This document shows positions 1-8,185 of a DNA stretch of 62,175 nt, piece after piece. How positions within the stretch are numbered: the first letter of the stretch is position 1; the number at the start of each line of letters is the position of its first letter. Position numbers and translations under genes: made by a program. This DNA comes from an uncultured Actinomycetes bacterium (GTDB lineage Bacteria; Actinomycetota; Acidimicrobiia; Acidimicrobiales; RAAP-2): positions 1-62,175 of the forward strand of contig CAIUMH010000143.1 in the NCBI GenBank assembly GCA_903900235.1. Reading direction: 5' to 3'. Under the pieces are notes generated by a model, which saw nothing but the letters and a program-made list of their open reading frames with translations, ran no database searches and was not told the origin of the DNA.

Positions 1-7
1 AGGCGAG

Positions 8-826
8 ATGGGACGACTGATCGAGGGGCTCGAGGGCAAGGTGATCCTCGTCACCGGAGCTGGCCGGGGACAAGGGCGAAATCACTGTGTTCGTCTTGCT
101 GAAGCGGGTGCCTCGGTGGTCGCCACCGACCTTTGTGCGCCAATACCCGAGGCCGGCTACCCGATGGCCTCAATGGAGGATCTGGAAGAGACTGCTCGAC
201 TGGTCCGGGAAGCGGGGGGTCGATGCTCGATCCACACCGTCGACGTCCGCGATGCTCCGGGGATGGCTCGAGAGGTCGCCGCTGGGGTGGCTGCGCTTGG
301 ACGACTTGACGGTGTCGTGGCCAATGCCGGGATCTGTGCTGTTGGGCGAGCCGAGGAGTTCTCCCCTGCGCTGTTCGAGGCGGTGATCGCCGTCAACCTC
401 ATTGGCGTCTGGAATACCTGCACGGCGGCCATTGCTCACCTGCGCGAGGCCGGTGGTGGTTCGATGGTCCTCGTCAGTTCGGCGGCTGGGCTCAAGGGCA
501 TGCCCTACTTCGGTGCGTACTCCGCCGCCAAGCACGGCGTCGTGGGCCTCATGCAGTCACTCGGCCTCGAGCTCGCCGGCGCCTTGATCAGGGTGAACAC
601 CGTGCATCCGACGGGTGTCGATACCGAGATGACCCGGGGTCTCGGTGCGCTGGGAGGGCTCATCGCCGAACAGCCCGAGGTCGGGCCACTCTTCATCAAT
701 GCACTCCCCATGGCCACCGTCTCGGCCGACGATGTGTCAAGTGCCGTGCTGTTCCTGCTGTCCGATCAGGCGGTGGCGATAACGGGCCTGACCATGACGG
801 TCGATGCGGGGATGACCCTTCGCTGA
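8..826 (+). CDS. Mycofactocin-coupled type SDR oxidoreductase
   Basis: Short-chain dehydrogenase/reductase of 272 residues, expected to oxidise or reduce an alcohol/ketone with a nicotinamide cofactor. The nucleotide-binding TGAGRGQG motif is at residues 16-23 and the catalytic Tyr-x3-Lys (YSAAK) at about 171-175, preceded by the serine-containing VLVSS strand. The GRGQGR motif followed by an inserted segment with YPMASMEDLEET before the second strand is typical of mycofactocin-coupled SDRs, which hold their NAD tightly and need the peptide redox cofactor mycofactocin for turnover. That assignment comes from family resemblance; no mycofactocin genes are in the window. The start is ATG with a GGCGAG ribosome site just upstream, so the gene looks complete although it opens the window. 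The substrate is unknown. Confidence 0.85.
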   Translation: MGRLIEGLEGKVILVTGAGRGQGRNHCVRLAEAGASVVATDLCAPIPEAGYPMASMEDLEETARLVREAGGRCSIHTVDVRDAPGMAREVAAGVAALGRLDGVVANAGICAVGRAEEFSPALFEAVIAVNLIGVWNTCTAAIAHLREAGGGSMVLVSSAAGLKGMPYFGAYSAAKHGVVGLMQSLGLELAGALIRVNTVHPTGVDTEMTRGLGALGGLIAEQPEVGPLFINALPMATVSADDVSSAVLFLLSDQAVAITGLTMTVDAGMTLR

Positions 827-859
827 GGGTGGATGTGCGGGGCTCGGTAGGCTGAGAAG

Positions 860-1273
860 GTGCTGCGACTCACTTCCACCGTGGCCGATCGCATGATCGC
901 CCATTGCCTCCTGGGTCTTCCTGACGAGGCCTGTGGCCTTCTGGCTGGACATGAGGGAACAGGTGACGTCGACGAGCTCTACCCAACCGACAACCTGGCA
1001 ACGTCGGCCCTCGTCTACACGGTGGATCCGAAGGCCCACCTGAAGGCAGACCGTGACGCTGAGCATCAGGGGAGGGTGATCATCGGCGTGTTCCACTCGC
1101 ACACCCACACCGAGGCCTACCCCTCACCGACCGATGTGGCGCAGGCGCCGGACCCAGAGTGGCATTACGTGATCGTCTCGCTTCGAGACGAGGCACCGGC
1201 GATCCGCAGCTACCGCATCGTCGAGGGACAGATCGTCGAGGAGCCCGTTGAGATCCTCAGCGGTGCCGTCTGA
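860..1273 (+). CDS. mec: JAMM-family metallopeptidase, Mec type (CysO-cysteine peptidase)
   Basis: Zinc peptidase of 137 residues with a full JAMM motif: Glu23, then His79-x-His81-x7-Ser89-x2-Asp92. In Mycobacterium the homologue Mec releases cysteine from the CysO-cysteine adduct made by CysM. The cysO and cysM genes are about 4.8 kb downstream here, not adjacent, so the same job is inferred from family and from linkage. Because the CysO in this window carries two residues beyond Gly-Gly, this enzyme may also trim the carrier precursor, as the JAMM protein QbsD does for QbsE. The start is GTG; no strong ribosome site is visible. A generic M67 peptidase of unknown target is the alternative. 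Confidence 0.85.
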   Translation: MLRLTSTVADRMIAHCLLGLPDEACGLLAGHEGTGDVDELYPTDNLATSALVYTVDPKAHLKADRDAEHQGRVIIGVFHSHTHTEAYPSPTDVAQAPDPEWHYVIVSLRDEAPAIRSYRIVEGQIVEEPVEILSGAV

Positions 1274-1393
1274 CCGAGGATCGACGAGTCGGCTCGACCT
1301 CCCCACGGCACAATGCGATGCGCAGTCCATCCCCTGGGGCGCTGGTTGTGACAGTCTTCGGTGCGCAATCGCCGCAACACACACGGAGGAACC

Positions 1394-1939
1394 ATGACTG
1401 CAACTGCCGTCCAACACATCCAGACCCACTCGACGGTCTATTCGCTCTGCGTCCTGCTGATGCGAGTGATGCTCGGTGGCATGATCGCCTCCCATGGCCT
1501 CAACAAGTTCTTCGGCGGCGGCAAGATTGCCGGCACGGCCGGCTGGTTCGACTCCATGGGGATGCGTCCGGGCAGGTTGAACGCCCTGCTCGCTGCCACG
1601 ACTGAGGTGGGAGTGGGACTCCTGCTGATCGTGGGGCTCCTTACGCCACTGGCATGCGCAGGACTGGTATCGATCATGGTGGTGGCGATCATCACGGTCC
1701 ACCTCAAGAATGGGTTCTTCGTCTTCAATGCCGGACAGGGCATTGAGTACTGCCTGGTCGTGGCGGTCATGGCTATTGCCCTTGGTGGACTCGGTGGCGG
1801 CAAATTCTCCATCGACCACGCGGCCAAGGTCTGGACCATGCGTCCGGCCATCGGGCTGGCGGTGGCCGCCCTGGTGGGTGTCGGTGGAGCGCTCTTGCAG
1901 CTTGCGGTCTTCTACCGGCCGACGAAGGCACAGGCCTGA
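1394..1939 (+). CDS. DoxX family membrane protein
   Basis: Integral membrane protein of 181 residues with about four hydrophobic helices. The N-terminal helix carries the DoxX-like stretch LGGMIASHGLNKFFGGG followed by a small-residue helix, and the end is a short basic tail. DoxX proteins are linked to membrane-associated oxidoreductase activity, and in Mycobacterium a DoxX protein works with a superoxide dismutase and a thiol oxidoreductase; the exact reaction is not settled. The ATG at 1394 is chosen over an upstream GTG at 1361 because GGAGGA lies at 1385-1390. It precedes two FAD-dependent oxidoreductase genes on the same strand, with a 39-bp gap to the first, so a shared redox role is plausible but unproven. 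Confidence 0.85.
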   Translation: MTATAVQHIQTHSTVYSLCVLLMRVMLGGMIASHGLNKFFGGGKIAGTAGWFDSMGMRPGRLNALLAATTEVGVGLLLIVGLLTPLACAGLVSIMVVAIITVHLKNGFFVFNAGQGIEYCLVVAVMAIALGGLGGGKFSIDHAAKVWTMRPAIGLAVAALVGVGGALLQLAVFYRPTKAQA

Positions 1940-1978
1940 GCCTCGCTCGGAGCGGGGCCAGACTCTCGAGGGGGCGTC

Positions 1979-3409
1979 ATGGACGATCTGCTGCACGTCG
2001 ATCTCAAGGATGTCAGGCCAGCCACGGCTGAAACCGATGTCTTGGTGATCGGGTTCGGCGCTGCAGGGACCTGCGCCGCCCACGCTGCCCGAGAGGCTGG
2101 TGCCGAGGTCATCGCCATCGAGCGCTCCGCGGGGGCCGGAGGAGCGGCGGCACTGGCCGAAGGGATCATCTACCTCGGCGGAGGCACCCCGGTGCAGCAG
2201 GCCTGTGGCTTCGATGACTCGGTGGAGAACATGACCGCCTACCTCATGGCCGCATGTGGGCCGGAGCCCGATGAGGCCAAGGTGGCTGCCTACGCCAACG
2301 GGAGCCTTGATCACTTCGACTGGCTGGTGGCCCGAGGGGTGGAGTTCGACGCTCGGCTCGATATCGAGACACAGATGGCACCACGCGACACCCACGGACT
2401 GGTGTGGTCGGGGGGAGAGAACGCCTGGCCGTTCAGCGAGATGGCCACCCCGGCCCCCCGAGGCCACCTTGCCAAGACGAAGAACTCCACCGGGTGGCTC
2501 TTGATGAAGATCCTGGCTGAGGCCTGCGAAGCCATCGGCGTCGAGACCGTCTACGACACGAGGGTGACGGCTCTCGTGGTCGATGGTGATCGGGTGGTTG
2601 GGGTGGTCGCCTCGTCCTATGGCGAGGAGAGGGTCTATCTGGCTCGGCGGGGGGTGGTCCTGACGGCCGGAGGCTTCATCTGGAACGACGACATGCTGCG
2701 CCGCCACGCCCCGACGTTGTTGCGAGGGACGTGGAAGGTCGGCACCGAGGCGGACGACGGCCGAGCGATCGAGATGGCTCAGTCCGTCGGTGCGCGGGTC
2801 AAGAACATGCACGTCGGGGAGGTCTCACTTCCCATCATCCCGCCTCGCGATCTGATCCAGGGGATCATCGTCAACGGCCACGGACAGCGCTTCATCAACG
2901 AAGACACCTACATGGGGAGGGTCGGCCAGGCCGCCCTCTACGACCAAGATGCCACCTGCTTCCTCGTGGTGGACGAAGCGGCCTATCAGCCGAACTGGAT
3001 GGGACTCACCGCAACCTGGGTCTGCGAGACGGTGGGGGAGCTTGAGTCAGAGATGGGTCTTCCCGCCGGCTCACTCGAGGCCACCGTCGATCTCTACAAC
3101 CGGCACGCCGCGACCCACGACGACCCGATGTTCCACAAAGCTCCCGATTGGGTGCGCCCCTTGATTCCGCCCTTGGGGGCTTTCGATCTGCGACCCGGTG
3201 TGGCGCCCTACGCCCCGTTCACCCTTGGTGGTCTCGAAACCTCGGTAGCAGGCGAAGTGATCGGCCTCGGTGGCGAAGCCATCCCCGGTCTCTTTGCCGC
3301 AGGCAGGACCACGGCCGGGATCTGCAGCTTCGGCTATGCATCGGGGCTCTCGATTGGAGACTCGACGATGTTCGGACGCTTCGCCGGCCACTCGGCGGCA
3401 GGCGCCTAG
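1979..3409 (+). CDS. FAD-dependent oxidoreductase (fumarate reductase/KstD-like), copy 1
   Basis: Flavoprotein of 476 residues in the fumarate reductase/3-ketosteroid dehydrogenase flavoprotein superfamily. The dinucleotide motif GFGAAG is at residues 25-30, followed by an acidic strand end (IAIE) and the GGAAALAEGIIYLGGG segment. The C-terminal FAD motif is PGLFAAGRTTAG with FGYASGLSIGDS. It has no signal peptide and no haem-binding CxxCH, so it is a cytosolic single-domain enzyme. The chemistry is probably reduction or dehydrogenation next to a carbonyl; the substrate is unknown. The next gene is a close paralogue of nearly equal length, 37 bp downstream, making a tandem duplication. Start ATG at 1979; GAGGGGG lies upstream. 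Confidence 0.85.
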   Translation: MDDLLHVDLKDVRPATAETDVLVIGFGAAGTCAAHAAREAGAEVIAIERSAGAGGAAALAEGIIYLGGGTPVQQACGFDDSVENMTAYLMAACGPEPDEAKVAAYANGSLDHFDWLVARGVEFDARLDIETQMAPRDTHGLVWSGGENAWPFSEMATPAPRGHLAKTKNSTGWLLMKILAEACEAIGVETVYDTRVTALVVDGDRVVGVVASSYGEERVYLARRGVVLTAGGFIWNDDMLRRHAPTLLRGTWKVGTEADDGRAIEMAQSVGARVKNMHVGEVSLPIIPPRDLIQGIIVNGHGQRFINEDTYMGRVGQAALYDQDATCFLVVDEAAYQPNWMGLTATWVCETVGELESEMGLPAGSLEATVDLYNRHAATHDDPMFHKAPDWVRPLIPPLGAFDLRPGVAPYAPFTLGGLETSVAGEVIGLGGEAIPGLFAAGRTTAGICSFGYASGLSIGDSTMFGRFAGHSAAGA

Positions 3410-3446
3410 TCCTCCAGGGGCCATGACAGGCGCGTAGTCTGCCGCC

Positions 3447-4892
3447 ATGCATTCTGACAACAGCTTCTGGCCCCTCGATCGCTCCGAGGTGGCGGCATTC
3501 GATGATTCCGCAGACGTCATCGTGATCGGCTTCGGTGCCGCCGGGACGTCAGCCATCCTTGGTGCCCGCGAGGCTGACCCGGAAGCCGAGATCCTCGTCC
3601 TTGAGAGCACTGGCGGGCCCGGGGGAGCTGCCGCCCTTGCCGGAGGGATCATCTACCTCGGTGGTGGCACCGCGGTGCAGCGAGCCTGTGGATTCGAGGA
3701 CACCCCGGAGAACATGGAGGCCTTCCTGCTCGCCGCCTGCGGCCCGGAGCCCGACGCCTCCAAGATCGCGTCCTACTGCCAGGGGAGTGTGGAGCACTTC
3801 GACTGGCTGGTGGCGGCCGGCCTCGAGTTCGAGCACTCCTTCAGTCATGAGACGCAGATGGAGACGGTCGGCACCGAGGGGTTGGTGTACTCCGGTGGCG
3901 AAGATGCCTGGCCATTCTCGGACATCGCCACTCCAGCAGCCCGAGGGCACCTGATCCGGACGCCAGGGTCAACCGGGCGACTCCTCATGAAGACGCTGAC
4001 GACCACGGCGCTCGCTGCCGGACCGGTGGTGTCATACGACTCGAGAGTCGAGCGGCTGATCGTAGAAGATGGCCGAGTGGTGGGGGTCGTGGCCCGCCAG
4101 CACGGTGTGCAGCGCCATCTTGAGGCCCGGCGTGGGGTCATTATCTGCGCCGGGGGCTTCATCTGGAATGACGCCATGGTCGGCCGAAATGCACCGGTCC
4201 TCCTCGAGGCCAATTGGAAGGTCGGGACCGAAGGCGACGATGGGCGGGGGATTGAGATGGCCCAGGCGGTCGGGGCGCGCGTCAAGCAGATGCATGCGGG
4301 GGAGGTCGCCTTCCCGATCATCCCGCCTCGCCGGCTGATGGAGGGGATCCTCATCAACGCCAAGGGACAGCGTTTCATCAACGAGGACACCTACAACGGC
4401 CGCATGGGCCAGGCGGCCCTCTACGACCATGATGGTGAGGTCTACCTCGTCATCGACGAGGCCAGCTACGAGCCGAACTGGATGGGCATCCAGGCCTCGT
4501 GGGTCTGCGAGACGCCAGCGGAGCTCGAAGCGGAGATCGGGCTGCCCGCAGGGTCGCTCGAGGCGACCCTGTCGATCTACAATCGCCATGCCGCCGTGGG
4601 GGAGGATCCGGTCTTCCACAAAGCGGCAAGCCTGCTGCACCCGCTCGACGGTCACCTCGGAGCGTTTGACCTTCGAATCGGGAAGATCCCCTACGCCGTC
4701 TTCACCTTGGGCGGTCTCGACAGCGATACCGAGGGTCGAGTCATTGATCTCGAAGGATCCCCGATTCCCGGTCTCTTCGCTGCGGGTCGTTCGACATCGG
4801 GAGTAGCGGCATTTGGCTATGCATCGGGTCTTTCGATCGGCGACTCAACATTCTTCGGTCGCCGTGCAGGACGGACAGCGGCCCAACGCTGA
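3447..4892 (+). CDS. FAD-dependent oxidoreductase (fumarate reductase/KstD-like), copy 2
   Basis: Flavoprotein of 481 residues, clearly paralogous to the gene before it along its whole length. Shared blocks include GFGAAGTSA (GFGAAG at 28-33), GGAAALAGGIIYLGGGTA, the VEHFDWLVAAGLEFE region, IIPPRRLMEGILINAKGQRF, and the C-terminal GLFAAGRSTSG with FGYASGLSIGDS. No signal peptide or membrane span is visible. The two proteins differ most in the linker after YDSRVERL and near the C-terminus, so they could be isoenzymes or two subunits of one complex. The start is ATG at 3447. A strong hairpin follows the stop codon. Confidence 0.85.
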   Translation: MHSDNSFWPLDRSEVAAFDDSADVIVIGFGAAGTSAILGAREADPEAEILVLESTGGPGGAAALAGGIIYLGGGTAVQRACGFEDTPENMEAFLLAACGPEPDASKIASYCQGSVEHFDWLVAAGLEFEHSFSHETQMETVGTEGLVYSGGEDAWPFSDIATPAARGHLIRTPGSTGRLLMKTLTTTALAAGPVVSYDSRVERLIVEDGRVVGVVARQHGVQRHLEARRGVIICAGGFIWNDAMVGRNAPVLLEANWKVGTEGDDGRGIEMAQAVGARVKQMHAGEVAFPIIPPRRLMEGILINAKGQRFINEDTYNGRMGQAALYDHDGEVYLVIDEASYEPNWMGIQASWVCETPAELEAEIGLPAGSLEATLSIYNRHAAVGEDPVFHKAASLLHPLDGHLGAFDLRIGKIPYAVFTLGGLDSDTEGRVIDLEGSPIPGLFAAGRSTSGVAAFGYASGLSIGDSTFFGRRAGRTAAQR

Positions 4893-4904
4893 ACGACCCG
4901 GCAG

Positions 4905-4935
4905 GCTGGTGTCACTGCACCGCAGTGACACCAGC
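4905..4935. terminator. Strong hairpin between convergent genes
   Basis: A perfect 14-bp inverted repeat (arms 4905-4918 and 4922-4935) with a 3-nt loop starts 13 bp after the stop of the second FAD gene. It lies between that plus-strand gene and the minus-strand TIG remnant, so it could stop transcription from both sides. No run of T follows, as is usual for high-GC actinobacterial terminators. Confidence 0.7.
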
Positions 4936-5097
4936 ATCCGTCGCTTCGATATTCGTCTCGTACCGCTCGAACATCAGAGGCGGTTGGCGTGGTTGCGGCT
5001 CGTGGCCAATCACCAGAGAACACGACGCCCGAATGTCGATGTCAGGGCCGTTGCTGATTGCGACTGAAACCGGGATCACCCATGGTGGCCGATGGGA

Positions 5098-5925
5098 TTA
5101 CACCCTGCCATCGACGATAGTGAGGGCGCCGTTCCAGGTATAGGTTCCACCGTCAGGATTGGTCACCGTGAGGTCAATTGTTCCAAGAACGGTTCCCGTG
5201 ACCGAGAGGGTGAGCTGACTGGCATCGTCAAAGGTCGTCGAGTCGATGACGGCGCCACCGACGGAGGTGCCAGCGACCGTGATCGCCGACCCGTCGACGA
5301 ACTGGCCTCCAGCGACAGAGATCGTGTGGGACCTTCCATCGAGCGCCACGGAATTCGGGGAGAATCCTTCGATCCAGGGGGCGCTCTGGAACACGATGGT
5401 GCCGGGAACGGCAGTCGTGTCGCCATTGGGATTGGTCACGGTGATCGATTTCGCGCCAGCCACGGTGGAGCTCACGTCCACGGTGATGGTTGTGGCATCG
5501 ACCACGATGAGGTCGGTGAACGTGACGTCACTGCTTGCCTCAGAGACCGTGGCACCAGGAGCGAAGTTGGTCCCGGTGATGGTGACGGACTGATGGACGC
5601 CGTCGGCAGCAACGCTGGCCGGCGTAATCGAGGAGATCTCGGGTGCACAGCGAACAGCAATGGCGCCAGAGACGGTGACGGAGCCGCCAACGATGCCGAG
5701 GAGGCCGTCCCCTCCAGCCTGCGTCGGGTTGGTGATCGTGAGCGACCCCGTGCCGCGTACGCAGGAGGTTGCGGTCACGGAGAGATAGAGGGGGTTCGAG
5801 TCGATGTAGCCAGTGGACTGGTCCTCGAGACCGCCGTAGGCGGTGGTGACGGAGACTCCGGCAAGTCCAGTGATGGAAGCGGTGGGAGCCAGGTGCGATG
5901 CGGTGGTGGTGGAAAAGCCCGTCCG
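5098..5925 (-). pseudogene. IPT/TIG-domain surface protein remnant, N-terminus missing
   Basis: Reading from about 5925 down to a TAA at 5098 gives a continuous frame with two clear IPT/TIG immunoglobulin-like repeats (SSITPASVAADG...VTITGTNF and EGFSPNSVALDG...ISVAGGQF), each ending in TVTNPNG or TVTNPDG, preceded by another beta-rich unit ending TITNPTQAG. Such domains occur in secreted or cell-wall proteins. No credible start exists: an in-frame TGA is at 5926-5928, the first GTG (5778) lies inside a beta strand, and there is no signal peptide. A second frame upstream (ATG near 5954) would need a shift in the CCA-rich tract to join. It is therefore read as a truncated or frameshifted remnant lying between mec and cysO; an assembly error is possible. 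Confidence 0.6.
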
Positions 5926-6050
5926 TCAGCGAGAGCGACGAATGGTACGTACATGGCAACTCGCAGGGCGGTGCTCGACACCGAAACTCCGCACCGCAAC
6001 CTTGAAACCGACTCCTCGACACACCCGGGCACGAGAGGGCCTTTGGGCAG

Positions 6051-6072
6051 TAATATGTGACTAGATCAGTCA
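6051..6072 (+). promoter_or_regulatory. Candidate cysO promoter with Rrf2/IscR-like operator
   Basis: A TAATAT -10-like hexamer at 6051-6056 is followed by the palindrome TGACTAGATCAGTCA at 6058-6072. The core GACTA-GAT-CAGTC fits the type-1 IscR consensus GACTR-www-YAGTC except at one central base, and Rrf2-family regulators (IscR, CymR) control iron-sulfur and cysteine genes. The site would cover the transcription start about 45 bp before cysO, which suggests repression. No clear -35 is seen. Confidence 0.5.
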
Positions 6073-6116
6073 GGTTTCTCACCGGCGCGGCCGGGTGAGT
6101 CGAGGAGGACTTCGTC

Positions 6117-6398
6117 ATGCCAGTTTCCATCAGGCTGCCAACCGTGCTCCGACCCCAAGTTGGCGGGCAGGCCACAGTTCAGATTGAAGGGTCCACCATC
6201 GGTGAAGTTCTCTCGACGCTCGTCGCCGAGCATCCTGGCCTGTCGGGTCAGGTGATCGCTGAGGACGGGGCCCTGAACAAGTTCGTCAACATCTACGTCA
6301 ACGATGACGACGTGCGCTACCTCCAGCAGCTCGACACCCCGGTAGCCGACGGCGACGAGGTATCGATTCTGCCGGCGGTCGCCGGCGGGGCCAACTGA
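6117..6398 (+). CDS. cysO: CysO-like ubiquitin-fold sulfur carrier protein
   Basis: MoaD/ThiS-fold protein of 93 residues that resembles mycobacterial CysO throughout, including PTVLRPQVGGQ near the N-terminus, KFVNIYVNDDDVRYL in the middle and DGDEVSILPAVAGG at the end. CysO is thiocarboxylated on its C-terminal glycine and donates sulfide to CysM for cysteine synthesis. Unusually, the Gly90-Gly91 pair is followed by Ala-Asn, so the carrier would have to be trimmed before it can be activated. It is followed 12 bp later by cysM. The start is ATG with GAGGAGGA 9-16 bp upstream. The E1-like activating enzyme (MoeZ type) is not in the window. Confidence 0.9.
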   Translation: MPVSIRLPTVLRPQVGGQATVQIEGSTIGEVLSTLVAEHPGLSGQVIAEDGALNKFVNIYVNDDDVRYLQQLDTPVADGDEVSILPAVAGGAN

Positions 6399-6410
6399 CC
6401 ACGTGCTTCT

Positions 6411-7376
6411 GTGACTCGCTACTCCTCAGTCCTTGACCTCATCGGCGAGACCCCGATGGTCGACGTGTCAGCCCTGAGCCCCAATCCAAATGTGAAGATC
6501 TGGACGAAGCTTGAGGGCCGAAACCCTGCGGGATCAGTCAAAGATCGGGTGGCGCTGAGTCTCGTCGAGCAGGCGGAGGCTGACGGGATCCTTGTGCCGG
6601 GTGCTCCGGACCAGATCCTCATCGAGCCCTCGTCGGGCAATACCGGGATTGCCCTCGCCATGGTCTGCAGGATGAAGGGCTACCACCTCAAGGTGGTGCT
6701 GCCGACAAACGTTTCTATCGAACGCCGCCAGCTGCTCGAGGTCTTCGGCGCCGAGATCATCGAGTCTCCCGGCTCCGAGGGCTCGAATGGTGCAGTGCGC
6801 ATGGCCAGAGGCCTCGCAGCTGAGCACCCCGAATGGGTCTTCCTCTACCAGTACGCCAACCCCGCAAACCCCAAGGCACATTACGAGCACACCGGTCCGG
6901 AGATCTTCGCCGATGTCCCGGAGATCACCCACTTCGTGGCCGGCCTCGGCACGTCGGGGACCTTGCTTGGCGTCGGTCGCTATCTCAAGGAGCAGAACCC
7001 CGACATCCAGGTCTGGGCCATCGAGCCCCCCACCGGGGAGATGGTCGATGGACTGCGCAACCTCGATGACGGCTACATCCCACCGATCTTCGCCGACCTC
7101 GGTGGAGCCGAGATCCTCGACCGCAAGACCGTGGTCCGCCCCAGAGAGTCGATCGAGTGGACGCGCAAGATGACCGAGCTGGGACTGTTCGTGGGAATCT
7201 CCTCCGGGGCAATCATGGCGGGCGCCGTCCGCTGCGCCAGTCAGATCCCCGAGGGCCAAGCGGCCACCATCGTCACCATCGCCTGCGACGACGGCTGGAA
7301 GTATCTCTCGACGGGAGCCTGGACCGATGACATCGATACCGTCGTCGACCGTGCCTCGAAGGTGATCTACTTCTAG
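6411..7376 (+). CDS. cysM: CysO-dependent O-phosphoserine/cysteine synthase CysM
   Basis: PLP-dependent beta-replacement enzyme of 321 residues. The Schiff-base lysine is Lys44 in NPAGSVKDR, the substrate/phosphate loop is SSGNTG at 74-79, and the PLP-phosphate loop is GLGTSGT. In Mycobacterium CysM uses O-phosphoserine and the thiocarboxylated CysO to make a CysO-cysteine adduct, and the gene order cysO-cysM here supports that version over a plain CysK. The sequence continues to a C-terminal [16 protein letters not shown], resembling the closing tail of mycobacterial CysM. The start is GTG at 6411, 12 bp after cysO, so the two are one transcript. Its peptidase partner mec is displaced upstream. 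Confidence 0.9.
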   Translation: MTRYSSVLDLIGETPMVDVSALSPNPNVKIWTKLEGRNPAGSVKDRVALSLVEQAEADGILVPGAPDQILIEPSSGNTGIALAMVCRMKGYHLKVVLPTNVSIERRQLLEVFGAEIIESPGSEGSNGAVRMARGLAAEHPEWVFLYQYANPANPKAHYEHTGPEIFADVPEITHFVAGLGTSGTLLGVGRYLKEQNPDIQVWAIEPPTGEMVDGLRNLDDGYIPPIFADLGGAEILDRKTVVRPRESIEWTRKMTELGLFVGISSGAIMAGAVRCASQIPEGQAATIVTIACDDGWKYLSTGAWTDDIDTVVDRASKVIYF

Positions 7377-7423
7377 TCTCAGTGGCGCCCCGACTTCGGG
7401 ACGCCCGACAACAGGAGGATCCC

Positions 7424-8185
7424 ATGAGCGAGGTCGACCCAAGGACACTGCGCAGCGACGGACGCCAGCTGGACCAGCTGCGACCGGTGGCCTTCGAACG
7501 AGACTTCACCGTATTCGCTCCCGGTTCGGTGCTCGTCTCGATGGGTCGGACACGGGTGCTGTGCACTGCGTCGGTGGAGGACCGGATCCCGCCGTGGCTT
7601 CGGGGTTCTGGCAAGGGCTGGGTGACGGCGGAGTACTCGATGCTGCCCGGTTCGACGCCCGAGCGCGCCAGCCGAGAGGCGGCGAAAGGCAAGCAGTCCG
7701 GCCGGACCCAGGAGATCCAGCGCCTGATCGCCCGGTCGCTGCGAACGGTGACCGACCTTGTGGCGGTCGGCGAACGCCAGATCACGGTCGACTGCGACGT
7801 TCTCCAGGCCGATGGTGGAACTCGCACCGCAGCGATCTGCGGCGCCTATGTGGCACTCCACGACTGCTGCAGCCGACTCATCGCCGAGGGTCAGCTGGCC
7901 CATCATCCACTCATCGAAGCGGTAGCAGCGGTCAGCGTCGGGATCATCGACGGCGTGCCCATGCTTGACCTGCCCTATGTCGAGGACTCTCGGGCAGACG
8001 TGGACATGAACGTGGTGATGACCGGGTCAGGCCGCTTCATTGAGGTGCAGGGGACGGCCGAGAAGGAGGCGTTCAGCCGCTCTGAGCTCGATAGTCTCCT
8101 CGGCCTCGCCGAGTCCGGGATTACCGAACTGCTCGCTGCCCAGGCGGCCATCCTCGCCACTCCGCCGACGCCGAGGCCCCGATGA
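7424..8185 (+). CDS. rph: Ribonuclease PH
   Basis: Phosphorolytic 3'-5' exoribonuclease of 253 residues that trims tRNA 3' ends. Hallmarks are [12 protein letters not shown] near the N-terminus, the VLCTASVE and [14 protein letters not shown] segments, the [14 protein letters not shown] helix and the [17 protein letters not shown] phosphate-binding block. Length matches the family. The ATG at 7424 is chosen because AGGAGG lies at 7413-7418; the frame stays open a little further upstream. It overlaps the next gene by 4 bp (ATGA). The rph-rdgB pair downstream of cysO-cysM matches the gene order in Mycobacterium, where other genes lie between. Confidence 0.95.
   Translation: MSEVDPRTLRSDGRQLDQLRPVAFERDFTVFAPGSVLVSMGRTRVLCTASVEDRIPPWLRGSGKGWVTAEYSMLPGSTPERASREAAKGKQSGRTQEIQRLIARSLRTVTDLVAVGERQITVDCDVLQADGGTRTAAICGAYVALHDCCSRLIAEGQLAHHPLIEAVAAVSVGIIDGVPMLDLPYVEDSRADVDMNVVMTGSGRFIEVQGTAEKEAFSRSELDSLLGLAESGITELLAAQAAILATPPTPRPR

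Noticed and set aside
1124-2812. Long open frame on the minus strand (562 codons) across mec, doxX and the first FAD gene
   Set aside because: It is antisense to three genes with clear motifs; its translation is His/Asp/Arg rich with no recognisable fold, a usual shadow in high-GC DNA.
5092-6060. 322-codon plus-strand frame opposite the TIG remnant
   Set aside because: Gly/Asp/Arg repeats without motifs; the minus strand encodes real TIG repeats.
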